Below the pieces are notes generated by a model that searched no databases, was not told the origin of the DNA, and saw only the letters and a list, made by a program, of their open reading frames with translations. The position numbers and the translations under genes are program-made. From Comamonadaceae bacterium UBA4962 (GTDB taxonomy: Bacteria; Pseudomonadota; Gammaproteobacteria; Burkholderiales; Burkholderiaceae_C), in the NCBI GenBank assembly GCA_002397315.1, contig DHAE01000003.1:124001-188000 (forward strand): a stretch of 64,000 nt of DNA, written 5' to 3'. Below are positions 16,090 to 24,163 of the stretch, piece by piece (position 1 is the stretch's first letter; each line of letters begins with the position of its first letter).

Positions 16090-18273
16090 TCAGAAATCCA
16101 CCGCCGCCGACAGCATCAGCGTGCGCGGCGCGCCCACCGTCACGTAGTTGCTGACCACCCAGTAGTTCCTGTCGAACGCGTTCTCCAGGCTCGCGCGGAA
16201 CACGACGGGCTGGTTGGCGACCTTGGTGGCGTAGCGGGCGCCGATGTCCAGGCGCGTCCAGTCGCCCACTCGCAGCCGGTTGGCGGCGTCAGCGTACACG
16301 GACGAGGTGTGGATCACGCGGCCGTTCAGGCTCAGGCCCGGCACCCAGGGCGTGTCCCAGTCGAGGCCGAGGTTGAAGGTGCGGCCCGGCACGCCCGCGG
16401 CGTCGTTGCCCTGGTTGACGCCCCCGGCGGTGCGCGTGAGCCGGGCATCGTTGAAGGCGGCGCCGGCCATGAGCCGCAGGCCGCGCTGCACTTCGCCGTA
16501 GGCCGTCAGTTCCAGGCCGCGGTTGCGCTGCTCGCCGCCGTAGCTGTAGATGTTCGTGACCGGGTCGGTGAACGCGCTGGGCCGCTTGATCTGGTAGACG
16601 GCGGCCTGGGTGGTGATGCGGCCCCAGTCCACCTTCACGCCCACCTCGTGCTGCTTGGATTTCTGCGGCGCGAAGGTTTCGCCCGCGTTGGCGGTGTCCA
16701 CGCCGGCCGTGGTGCCGCGCGTGAGGCCGGCGGTGTAGTTGGTGTAGACCGAAATGTTCTTCGCGGGCTTGAACACGAGGCCGGCGAGCGGTGTGACGGC
16801 GCTCTTCTGGTAGTGGCTGGTGGCGGCGCCGCTCGTCGGGTTGAAGTTGTCCTGCTCCATGCTCTGGTCGCGCAGGCCGAGGGTGACCAGGAAGCGGTCG
16901 TTCGCGAACGACATCGTGTCGGCCACGGCGATGCTGTGCTGCTGGGTGACCGAGCTCCTGCCCGGCGTGCCGCGCGCCACGGTCATCGGGGGCAGGGGCG
17001 CGGGGTCGTACAGGCTGGACGGGTTCGTGGTGGCCGAGGTGGCGTAGAAATAGCCGGTCTCCTGGTCGAGGTAGTTCACGCCCACGGCCAGCGTGTGCTT
17101 CACGCCGCCGGTGGAAAAGCGGGTGCGCAGGCCCGCGTCGGCGGCCTTGGACTTCGTGTACTGGTCGTAGTAGGCGTTGGAGACGTTGAAGGCGCCCGCG
17201 GCGTTCGGGCGGCCGCTCGGGAAGGTCTGCTCGTAGTCCAGATCCATGTAGCCCACGCTGCCGTACACCGTGGTGCTGTCGTTGAGGTCGTGCTCCAGGC
17301 GCGACATCACGGTCTTCACGTTGTCCTGCAGCTTCGTGCCGGGGTAGAAGTTGAGGCGCGCGTCGGGCACGGCCGGCACCGCGGTGGCCGTGCCGGCGAA
17401 ACTGGTCTGGGGGCGGAACTCCTTCGTCTCGCCGCGCGTGGCGAAGGCGTCGAGCGACCAGCGCGTGCGCGCGCCGGCGTAGTCGAGGCCGATGGAGCCG
17501 AGGTGGAGGTTCTGCCTGCCGCCGTCGATGTTGCCCTCGCCGCCGCGCACGAGGCCGTTGACGCGCACGCCCCACTGGTTGTCCTCGCCGAAGCGGCGGC
17601 CCACGTCGATGTGGGTGCCGAACTGGGCTTTGCCCATGTAGGTGCCGGTGACGCGCGTGAGCGGAATGTCGGAGGCGCGCTTGGTCACCACGTTGATGCT
17701 GCCGCCGATGCTGCCGCCCGGCCCGACGCCGTTGGCGAGCGCGCCCGGGCCCTTGAGCACTTCCACGCGCTCGATCATCTCGAGCGGAACGCGCGTGGAG
17801 GGCGCCAGGCCGAACAGGCCGTTCATGCTGATGTCGCCGTTGGAGACGGTGAAGCCGCGGATCTGGAAATCATCGCCGAAGCCGCCGCGCGAGGTGAGCG
17901 TGCGCACCGAGGCGTCGTTCATCACCACGTCCGCGACGCTGAGCGCCTGCTGGTTCTGGATCAGCTCCGAGGTGTAGTTGGTGGTGCTGAACGGCACGTT
18001 CATGAGATCGGTCGTGCCCAGGATGCCCAGGCTGCCGCCGCGCGCGAACTGGCCGCCCGAGTAGGTCTTCTGCAGGCCGCCGATGGCCTCGGCCTGCTCG
18101 GAGACGACCACCTCGTCCAGCGCCGTGCGGCCGGTGGATTGCGCGGCCGCGCCGGCGGCGGCGACCGCCAGGCCCGCACCGAGGCAGCTGCGCAGCACGA
18201 GGGCGAGCGGGGTGGGCGTGGGCGTGAAGCGGGGAGCGGGGCGGGTGAAAGAAGGGCGGCGCGAAGCGGTCAT
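16090..18273 (-). CDS. TonB-dependent siderophore receptor
   Basis: The 727-residue outer-membrane receptor has a long signal region (residues 1-44, ending GAAAQS). A plug domain follows, with DFQIRGFTVSNGDISMNGLF and ERVEVLKGPGALANGVGPGG, then GGSINVVTKRA. The 22-strand barrel ends in an aromatic residue (LMLSAAVDF). Plug and barrel resemble ferrichrome/ferric-hydroxamate receptors (TIGR01783 class). The substrate cannot be fixed from sequence. ATG 18273 is used, since the frame upstream to 18441 reads through the Fur-box region. The Fur box lies 151-170 bases upstream of the start. Confidence 0.92.
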   Translation of the reverse strand: MTASRRPSFTRPAPRFTPTPTPLALVLRSCLGAGLAVAAAGAAAQSTGRTALDEVVVSEQAEAIGGLQKTYSGGQFARGGSLGILGTTDLMNVPFSTTNYTSELIQNQQALSVADVVMNDASVRTLTSRGGFGDDFQIRGFTVSNGDISMNGLFGLAPSTRVPLEMIERVEVLKGPGALANGVGPGGSIGGSINVVTKRASDIPLTRVTGTYMGKAQFGTHIDVGRRFGEDNQWGVRVNGLVRGGEGNIDGGRQNLHLGSIGLDYAGARTRWSLDAFATRGETKEFRPQTSFAGTATAVPAVPDARLNFYPGTKLQDNVKTVMSRLEHDLNDSTTVYGSVGYMDLDYEQTFPSGRPNAAGAFNVSNAYYDQYTKSKAADAGLRTRFSTGGVKHTLAVGVNYLDQETGYFYATSATTNPSSLYDPAPLPPMTVARGTPGRSSVTQQHSIAVADTMSFANDRFLVTLGLRDQSMEQDNFNPTSGAATSHYQKSAVTPLAGLVFKPAKNISVYTNYTAGLTRGTTAGVDTANAGETFAPQKSKQHEVGVKVDWGRITTQAAVYQIKRPSAFTDPVTNIYSYGGEQRNRGLELTAYGEVQRGLRLMAGAAFNDARLTRTAGGVNQGNDAAGVPGRTFNLGLDWDTPWVPGLSLNGRVIHTSSVYADAANRLRVGDWTRLDIGARYATKVANQPVVFRASLENAFDRNYWVVSNYVTVGAPRTLMLSAAVDF

Positions 18274-18423
18274 GGTGCGGACGGGAAATACAGGGGCAGA
18301 GGAACGACGACGGTGGGAAACAACGAGGGCCGGCGGCACCGCACGGTGCAGCGCGATGGGCGGGCGCGCTCCGATCCGGCGCGCCACGAAGCCGGCCGGA
18401 TTGGATGCGTGAATACGGAAAAC

Positions 18424-18443
18424 AATGAGAATTGTTATCAATT
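18424..18443 (-). promoter_or_regulatory. Fur box for the siderophore receptor gene
   Basis: AATGAGAATTGTTATCAATT resembles the Fur consensus of repeated GATAAT/ATTATC hexamers and is a sharp AT-rich island in GC-rich DNA. It lies about 150 bases before the receptor start and about 130 bases before lgt on the other strand. Iron-dependent repression of the receptor is the simplest reading. Confidence 0.75.
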
Positions 18444-18573
18444 ATTTTCCTTGAGAGCGCACTCGATCCCCTCCTTTCGAAAGATTCCATTTCCGGCCCG
18501 ACCGTGTGCGGCCACCGATTGCCGTGCCGCGGAGTCCGCCGCCCCCGACGCGGCGGGCACAATACCGGCCACC

Positions 18574-19401
18574 ATGCTCATGTACCCGCACATCGATCCC
18601 ATCGCCCTGCAGATCGGGCCGCTCGCCGTCCACTGGTACGGCCTGACCTACCTGGCCGCGTTCGGCCTCTTCATGTTCCTGGGCACGCGCCGGCTGCGGC
18701 ACGAGCCCTACGCGTCGATGACCGGCGCGCAGGCCTGGACCCGCAAGGACGTGGAGGACATCCTCTTTCTCGGCGTGCTCGGCGTGGTCGCGGGCGGGCG
18801 GCTGGGCTACTGCCTCTTCTACAAGCCCGGTTACTACCTGACGCACCCGCTGGAGATCTTCTACATCTGGCAGGGCGGCATGAGCTTCCACGGCGGGCTG
18901 CTGGGCGTGATCCTGTCGATGGTGTGGTTCGCCCGCTCGCGCCGCCGGCCCTGGCTGCAGGTGGCGGATTTCGTGGCGCCCTGCGTGCCCACGGGCCTCG
19001 CAGCCGGGCGCGTGGGCAACTTCATCAACGGCGAACTCTGGGGCCGGTTCTGCGATCCGTCGCTGCCCTGGGGCATGGTGTTCCCGCAGAGCGGCTCGAT
19101 GCTGCCGCGCCATCCGTCGCAGGTCTACCAGTTCCTGCTGGAGGGTCTGCTGCTGTTCGTGCTGCTGTGGCTCTATGCGCGGCGCGAGCGCCGGCAGGGC
19201 GAAGTGGCTGCTGCCTTCCTTGTGGGCTATGGCTGCTTCCGGTTCATCGCCGAGTACTTCCGCGAGCCGGACGCGTTCCTGGGCATCCTGTCGCTGGGCA
19301 TGAGCATGGGGCAGTGGCTCTGCGTGCCGATGATCGTGGCCGGGGTGCTGCTGTGGATATGGGCGCGGCGGCAGCCGGCGCGCATGACGCCGGCGCACTG
19401 A
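18574..19401 (+). CDS. lgt: Prolipoprotein diacylglyceryl transferase
   Basis: A 275-residue inner-membrane enzyme that adds diacylglycerol to the lipobox cysteine of prelipoproteins. Key segments are GGMSFHGGLLGV (H106), the signature GRVGNFINGELWGR (R146, N149, E154), and FRFIAEYFREPD near the end. About seven membrane helices are visible. The first ATG at 18574 is chosen; a second, two codons later (18580), would leave the conserved MYPHIDPIA start. Divergent from the Fur-regulated receptor but not obviously co-regulated. Confidence 0.95.
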   Translation: MLMYPHIDPIALQIGPLAVHWYGLTYLAAFGLFMFLGTRRLRHEPYASMTGAQAWTRKDVEDILFLGVLGVVAGGRLGYCLFYKPGYYLTHPLEIFYIWQGGMSFHGGLLGVILSMVWFARSRRRPWLQVADFVAPCVPTGLAAGRVGNFINGELWGRFCDPSLPWGMVFPQSGSMLPRHPSQVYQFLLEGLLLFVLLWLYARRERRQGEVAAAFLVGYGCFRFIAEYFREPDAFLGILSLGMSMGQWLCVPMIVAGVLLWIWARRQPARMTPAH

Positions 19402-19601
19402 AGGCTCCGGCGCGACCGGAAAGCCGGGGGGTACTAGGCTTCTGTAGCGTATCGGGCGGGAACGGGCCCCGGCTCGGTACGTACCCCATGGCGGAGGGCA
19501 TTCGCCACGTGCTGCTGCCGCTGCGCTGCGCGCAGGACTGTTTCAGATTGACAACGAACCGGGTCCGGGTGGAAATCCTATGTCGAGGTTCGCTGCAACC
19601 A

Positions 19602-19615
19602 CTCATAATTATGAG
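19602..19615. promoter_or_regulatory. Perfect palindrome CTCATAATTATGAG, candidate GntR operator
   Basis: A fully symmetric 14-bp site 83 bases upstream of the GntR regulator start, in an AT-rich pocket. Its size and symmetry fit a FadR-type GntR dimer. A TTGACA hexamer at 19548-19553 lies upstream and could belong to the promoter, though no good -10 is spaced at 17 bases. Confidence 0.55.
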
Positions 19616-19697
19616 AAATTACAGCTGGGCCGCCGGAGCTTCACCGGGGCCTCGCCGCCCATTGGCTCCTTGAAAGGCCTTTTCAGGCAATCGCTGC

Positions 19698-20366
19698 ATG
19701 CGCATACCGACCGCCTCCCTGCACGACAACGTCGCGGAACGCCTGCGCGAGCAGATCTTCGCGGGCGAGTTCGCGCCCGGTGCCTTCCTCGACGAGACGG
19801 CGCTGTGCGAGCGGCTCGCCATTTCGCGCACGCCGCTGCGCGAAGCGCTCAAGGTGCTGACGGCCGAGGGGCTGCTGCGCCACGAGCCGCGCCGGGGCTG
19901 CTTCGTGGCCGAGGTGACGGAGCGGGACCTCGACGAGATCTTCCCCGTGATCGCGCTGCTGGAGGGCCGCGCCGCGCACGAGGCCACGGTGCGCGCCGGC
20001 ATGGCCGACGTGGCGGCGCTGGATGTGCTGCACGAGCGGCTGCAGGCGCATGCGGCGGCCGGGCGCATCGCCGAGTACTACGCCGCCAACTACGCCATCC
20101 ACGAAGCCATCATCGTGCTCGCCGACAACCGATGGCTGGCCCAGGTGATCGGCGACCTGCGCAAGATCCTGCGCCTCGCGCGGCTGCAGCAACTGCATGC
20201 GCCCGGCCGGCTGCAGCAGAGCCTCGCCGAGCACCTGGCCGTGTTCGCGGCGCTGCGGCGCGGCGATGCCGAGGCCGCCGAGCAGGCCATGCGCGACCAT
20301 CTTCTCGCACAGCGCGTGGCGCTGCGCGACATCGCCCGCCAACACCACTCCAGGATCGCACCATGA
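19698..20366 (+). CDS. GntR/FadR-subfamily regulator of the malonate cluster
   Basis: The 222-residue protein has an N-terminal winged helix-turn-helix (LHDNVAERLREQIFAGEF, then LAISRTPLREALKVLTAEGL) and an all-helical FCD effector domain. Histidines suited to metal or ligand binding are visible in NYAIHEAII and in the AEHLAVF and MRDHLL segments. It overlaps the malonyl-CoA decarboxylase start by four bases (ATGA), so it is the first gene of the operon. By position it probably senses malonate or a CoA derivative and controls the operon through the palindrome at 19602-19615. Confidence 0.9.
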   Translation: MRIPTASLHDNVAERLREQIFAGEFAPGAFLDETALCERLAISRTPLREALKVLTAEGLLRHEPRRGCFVAEVTERDLDEIFPVIALLEGRAAHEATVRAGMADVAALDVLHERLQAHAAAGRIAEYYAANYAIHEAIIVLADNRWLAQVIGDLRKILRLARLQQLHAPGRLQQSLAEHLAVFAALRRGDAEAAEQAMRDHLLAQRVALRDIARQHHSRIAP

Positions 20367-21856
20367 ATGCCGCTTCCGAATGGATCACGCGCAGCGTCGC
20401 CCGCCTGCGCACCGAAGCCCCGCTCGCCGACCTCGATGCCGCGGGCGCGGCAGGCGGGGGCCGTCCGGTTGCGGAGGCCGCCCCCGCACCTGCGCCGGCC
20501 AAGGCGCCGCCGCCGCGTTCCACGTCCGAGCGCATGGCCGCCACGCTGCGGCGCGCGAACGAGGCGCTGTCCCCCCGCGCGCTGCGCCGGCTGCTCGCCG
20601 ATCTGCAGGCGGTCGCGGCGCCGCAGGCCAGCGAGGTGGAGGGCGGCCGGCAGGCCGAGGCCGTGGCCGCCTGGTACGCGGAGGCCAAGCCGGAAGAGCG
20701 CCGCGACATGTGGCTGCTGATGTGCGAGCAGTTCGCACCCGACGCCACGCGCTTCAGGACGGCGCAGAAGCGCTACGAAGCCGCCGCCGGCACCGAGGAC
20801 GAGGCCCATGCGGAAGTGCATCTGCGCCGCGCGCTGGTGTCGCCGCGCACGCGGCTGCTGCAGCGTTTCGCCGTGTTCCCGCAGGGCATGCGCTTCCTCG
20901 TCGATCTGCGCGCCGAGCTGCTGCCCCAGCTCAAGGGCGACAAGCGGCTGCTGCCGCTGGATGCGGAACTGGAGCAGCTCTTCTCGACCTGGTTCGACGT
21001 GGCGTTCCTGCAGCTGCAGCGCCTGTCGTGGGACTCGCCCGCGTCGCTGCTGGAAAAGCTCATCAAGTACGAGGCGGTGCACGACATCCGCAGCTGGGCG
21101 GATCTGAAGAACCGGCTCGACAGCGACCGGCGCTGCTACGGCTTCTTCCATCCGCGCCTGCCGAACGAGCCGCTCATCTTCGTGGAGGTGGCGCTGGTCA
21201 ACGAGATTTCGGACAGCATCACGCCGCTGCTCGACGAGGACGGCGCGGCCGTGGACATCGCCCGCGCCAACACGGCGATCTTCTATTCGATCAGCAACAC
21301 GCAGACGGGCCTGCGCGGCGTGAGCTTCGGTGATTCGCTCATCAAGCACGTGGTGGAGACGCTGTCGGCCGAGTTCCCGCGGCTGCGTACGTTCGCCACG
21401 CTCTCGCCGATTCCGGGTTTCCGCGCATGGTTCGGCAAGCACTGCGCGGGCATGCTCGAAGCCATGGACGACAAGCGCCGCGCCGAACTGGGCCGTGCCA
21501 TCGGCGCGGAAGCACCGCAGGCCGCGCAGGTGATCGCCGCGGCCGAGAAGGCGCTCGAGCTGCCCGTGAAGTCGCCGCTGCGGCAGTGGCTGCTGCACTG
21601 CGCGGCGCGCTACCTGGGGCGCGAGCTGCAGGACGGCCGCCCGGTGGATGCGGTGGCGCGCTTCCATCTCGGCAACGGCGCGCGCGTGGAGCGGCTCAAC
21701 TGGGCGGGAGACCCTTCCGCCAAGGGGCAGAAGCAATCCTTCGGCCTCATGGTGAACTACCTCTACGACCTGAAACGCATCGACAAGCACCGCAGCCTGC
21801 TTGCCCAGGGCCGCGTGCCGGTGTCGGGAGACATCGACGGCCTGTGCCGCGACTGA
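20363..21856 (+). CDS. Malonyl-CoA decarboxylase
   Basis: The 497-residue enzyme converts malonyl-CoA to acetyl-CoA and CO2. The N-terminal helical domain (to about residue 190) and the acetyltransferase-like catalytic domain are both present. The catalytic domain has RCYGFFHPRLPNEPLIFVEV, carrying a conserved histidine, NTAIFYSISNTQTGLRGVSF, and LSPIPGFRAWF with the conserved serine. The first 60 residues are low-complexity Ala/Pro. The gene overlaps the GntR gene and is followed 212 bases later by the Bug receptor. Equivalent to MatA of rhizobial malonate systems. Confidence 0.93.
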   Translation: MNAASEWITRSVARLRTEAPLADLDAAGAAGGGRPVAEAAPAPAPAKAPPPRSTSERMAATLRRANEALSPRALRRLLADLQAVAAPQASEVEGGRQAEAVAAWYAEAKPEERRDMWLLMCEQFAPDATRFRTAQKRYEAAAGTEDEAHAEVHLRRALVSPRTRLLQRFAVFPQGMRFLVDLRAELLPQLKGDKRLLPLDAELEQLFSTWFDVAFLQLQRLSWDSPASLLEKLIKYEAVHDIRSWADLKNRLDSDRRCYGFFHPRLPNEPLIFVEVALVNEISDSITPLLDEDGAAVDIARANTAIFYSISNTQTGLRGVSFGDSLIKHVVETLSAEFPRLRTFATLSPIPGFRAWFGKHCAGMLEAMDDKRRAELGRAIGAEAPQAAQVIAAAEKALELPVKSPLRQWLLHCAARYLGRELQDGRPVDAVARFHLGNGARVERLNWAGDPSAKGQKQSFGLMVNYLYDLKRIDKHRSLLAQGRVPVSGDIDGLCRD

Positions 21857-22068
21857 GGCGATGGCCGTCGCAGCGCTCGGCCGGTTGGGCGGTCGGGCGT
21901 TCGGCCCTGCGGCCCGGTCGTGGAGCGTCGTGCACGGGTGTTCGAAGGGGCCTGCCCGGTGCCGCCCATGGAGTTCGGATCGGAAGACGAGACAACAGAG
22001 TGCCCCCGGTGGGCGCGGCGCTTCGGCGGTGCGCCCGACCTCTACAACGACGACAGGAGACAAGACCG

Positions 22069-23082
22069 ATGCCAGTGATTCCTTCCCAGGCGCCCGACGC
22101 GGCGCTGCACCGCCGTGCCGTGTTGCGCGGCGCGGCCGCCACGGGCCTCGCGCTCGCGGCGGGGCGAGCCTTCGCGAACGACCCGTGGCCCGCCAAGCCG
22201 GTGACGCTGGTGGTGCCGTTCCCGGCCGGCGGCGGCACCGATGCGTTCGCCCGGCCGCTGGCCGCGCAATTCTCCAAGTCCACCGGCAAGACGCTGGTCA
22301 TCGACAACCGCGGCGGCGCGGGCGGCACCGTCGGCGCGAGCTTTGCGGCCAAGGCCGTGCCCGACGGCTACACGCTGTTCATGGGCGGCACCCACCACGT
22401 GATCGCGCCCTCGATGTACCCGCGCCTCGACTACGACATCGAGAAGGACTTCATCCCGCTCGCGCTGCTCGCCAACGTGCCGCAGGTGCTGGTGGTGAAC
22501 CCGCGCAACGTGCCGTTCACCGCGTTCCCGGCGTTCCTCGACCACGTGCGGCGCAACCCGGCCAAGCTCAACTACGCCTCGGCGGGCTCGGGCACCTCCC
22601 ACCACTTGGCCGGCGAACTTTTCAAGCTGCAGTCCAACACCTTCATCACGCACATCCCATACCGCGGCGCCGGGCCCGCGCTGCAGGACCTGATCGGCGG
22701 CAACGTGGACATGATGTTCGACGGCCTGGGGTCGTCCGCCGCGCACATCAAGGGCGGGCGCATCCGCGCACTGATGGTGTCGGGCACGAAGCGCAATCCG
22801 GCGTTCCCGGACGTCCCGTGCGCGGCCGAGGTCGGCCTGCCCGACTACACGGTGACCACGTGGTACGGCCTCTGGGCACCGAAGGGCACGCCGGCGGACC
22901 TGCAGGCGCGCATCGTGGAAGAGGTGCGCCGGATCGGCGCGGCCGACGACATCAAGGCCGTGTGGGCGAAGAACGGCGCCGACTACGGCGGCCTCACGCA
23001 GGCGCAGTTCGGCACGATGGTGGGCGCGGAGGTGAAGCGCTGGGCGCAGGTGGTGAAGGCCTCTGGGGCGAAACTGGAGTGA
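22069..23082 (+). CDS. Bug-family (tripartite tricarboxylate type) substrate-binding protein
   Basis: A 337-residue periplasmic receptor with a twin-arginine-like signal (HRRAVLRGAAATGLALAAG) and cleavage near AFA-ND. The Bug signature is VTLVVPFPAGGGTDAFARPL, with VIDNRGGAGGTVGASFAAKA and the ligand loop NYASAGSGTSHHLAGELFK. Bug proteins bind carboxylates without net charge contacts. In this cluster the likely ligand is malonate, taking the place of a MatC-like carrier, but no TctA/TctB membrane genes are present. GGAGACAAG precedes the ATG at 22069. Confidence 0.9.
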   Translation: MPVIPSQAPDAALHRRAVLRGAAATGLALAAGRAFANDPWPAKPVTLVVPFPAGGGTDAFARPLAAQFSKSTGKTLVIDNRGGAGGTVGASFAAKAVPDGYTLFMGGTHHVIAPSMYPRLDYDIEKDFIPLALLANVPQVLVVNPRNVPFTAFPAFLDHVRRNPAKLNYASAGSGTSHHLAGELFKLQSNTFITHIPYRGAGPALQDLIGGNVDMMFDGLGSSAAHIKGGRIRALMVSGTKRNPAFPDVPCAAEVGLPDYTVTTWYGLWAPKGTPADLQARIVEEVRRIGAADDIKAVWAKNGADYGGLTQAQFGTMVGAEVKRWAQVVKASGAKLE

Positions 23083-23083
23083 A

Positions 23084-23138
23084 CCCCCTGAGGCGCTGCG
23101 CGCCTTCTCCCTTTCTCGCGCTGCGCGCGGAAGGGGGG
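23084..23138 (+). repeat. Intergenic repeat, copy A
   Basis: It starts two bases after the Bug receptor stop. The first 24 bases (CCCCCTGAGGCGCTGCGCGC plus CTTC) are identical to copy B (41702-41763, opposite strand). Both copies continue with a CCCTT-rich arm, TCTCGC, a CTGCGC core and a closing GGAAGGGGG that can pair with the CCCTT arm. It lies at a gene 3' end, so it may act as a terminator-like or mRNA-stability element. Confidence 0.7.
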
Positions 23139-23293
23139 CGACGCCGGTGGCCCGGCGGAGCCGGTTCCACGGCGTCTGCTGGCTTGGCCTGCTCCGCGGC
23201 CTCTTGATCGGAGGCATCGCGCGGGTTCCGAGATTTATGTGCGTGGCGATAGTCGGGTAAACAGATGGACTTTTCTTGAACAGGGGCTGATGA

Positions 23294-24088
23294 ATGGCGG
23301 GTGGTGAGGTCGGGGTGGCGTGGCCGGAAGACGCGGCGCAGGAAGGGCGTGGCATCGTGCGTGTCACGCTGCGGCATCCGGGGCGGCTCAATGCCATGTC
23401 GCGGGCGATGTGGCGGCAGTTGCGCGAGGTGTTCGAGGCCATCCAGGCCCGGTCGGATGCGCGCTGCGTGCTGATCGAAGGAGAGGGCGAGGCCTTCTGC
23501 GCGGGCGGCGACATTTCCGAGTACCCGTCGTTCCGGTTCGATCCTGGCAGCCTGCACGATTTCCATGAAGGCGACGTGTGGGGCGGACTGTCGGCGATGC
23601 TGGAGTGCGACGTACCCATCGTGGCCGCGATCCGCGGTGCCTGCATGGGCGCGGGCGTGGAGATCGCGGCCTGCTGCGACGTGCGTGTCGCCGCGGAGTC
23701 CGCGCGCTTCGGCGCGCCGATCGCCCGGCTCGGGTTCCCGATGGCGCCGCGGGAGGCCGCGCTGGTGGCGCAGGCCGTGGGCGATGCGCTGGCCCGTCGC
23801 ATGCTGCTGGAGGCCGCGACGTTCGGCGCGGCGCCGCTGGCCGCGCAGGGTTTTCTCGCCGCCGTGGTGGCGGACGGCGATCTGGCCGCGCACGCATGGG
23901 CGAGCGCGGAGCGCATCGCGGCGCTGGCGCCCCAGGCGGCACGGCTCAACAAGCGGACGCTGCGTGCGTGCCGGCAGCCCGGTGGCGACGGCATGCAGGC
24001 CGGGCCCGATCCATATGCCTATGCCTCCGGCGCCGAGCACCGGGAAGGCATCGCGGCGTTCCTGGAGAAGCGGGTACCGAAGTTCTGA
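23294..24088 (+). CDS. Crotonase-family protein (enoyl-CoA hydratase/isomerase)
   Basis: The 264-residue protein has the crotonase fold: VTLRHPGRLNAMSRAMW, the oxyanion-hole segments GEAFCAGGDISEY and GACMGAGVEIAACCD, and a C-terminal helical part. Of the two catalytic glutamates of classical hydratases, the first is present (E123), but the second position is occupied by isoleucine (I143 in FGAPIARLG). It may therefore act as an isomerase, decarboxylase or thioesterase rather than a hydratase. It sits between the Bug receptor and malonyl-CoA synthetase, an unusual extra member of a malonate cluster. Confidence 0.85.
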   Translation: MAGGEVGVAWPEDAAQEGRGIVRVTLRHPGRLNAMSRAMWRQLREVFEAIQARSDARCVLIEGEGEAFCAGGDISEYPSFRFDPGSLHDFHEGDVWGGLSAMLECDVPIVAAIRGACMGAGVEIAACCDVRVAAESARFGAPIARLGFPMAPREAALVAQAVGDALARRMLLEAATFGAAPLAAQGFLAAVVADGDLAAHAWASAERIAALAPQAARLNKRTLRACRQPGGDGMQAGPDPYAYASGAEHREGIAAFLEKRVPKF

Positions 24089-24100
24089 GGAACGCACCGG

Positions 24101-24147
24101 CCTCCTTCCTGTTTCCCTCCCTTCCTTCTTTTTCCCTTCTTTCTTCC
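24101..24147 (+). promoter_or_regulatory. Polypyrimidine leader ahead of malonyl-CoA synthetase
   Basis: Forty-six of 47 bases are C or T (one G at 24111), ending 16 bases before the ATG. No Shine-Dalgarno sequence is visible between tract and start. Such tracts can bind ribosomal protein S1 and promote initiation; the role here is inference. Confidence 0.4.
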
Positions 24148-24163
24148 AACCACTCGTTCCAAC

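Noticed and set aside
13601..16147. 848-codon plus-strand frame over ilvD and bacterioferritin
   Set aside because: It is the +1/+2 shadow of ilvD and the antisense of bfr; Arg/Gly/His-rich with no motifs.
16042..19401. A 1119-codon plus-strand frame ending in lgt
   Set aside because: Everything before 18574 is antisense to the siderophore receptor and has His/Arg/Gly-rich shadow composition.
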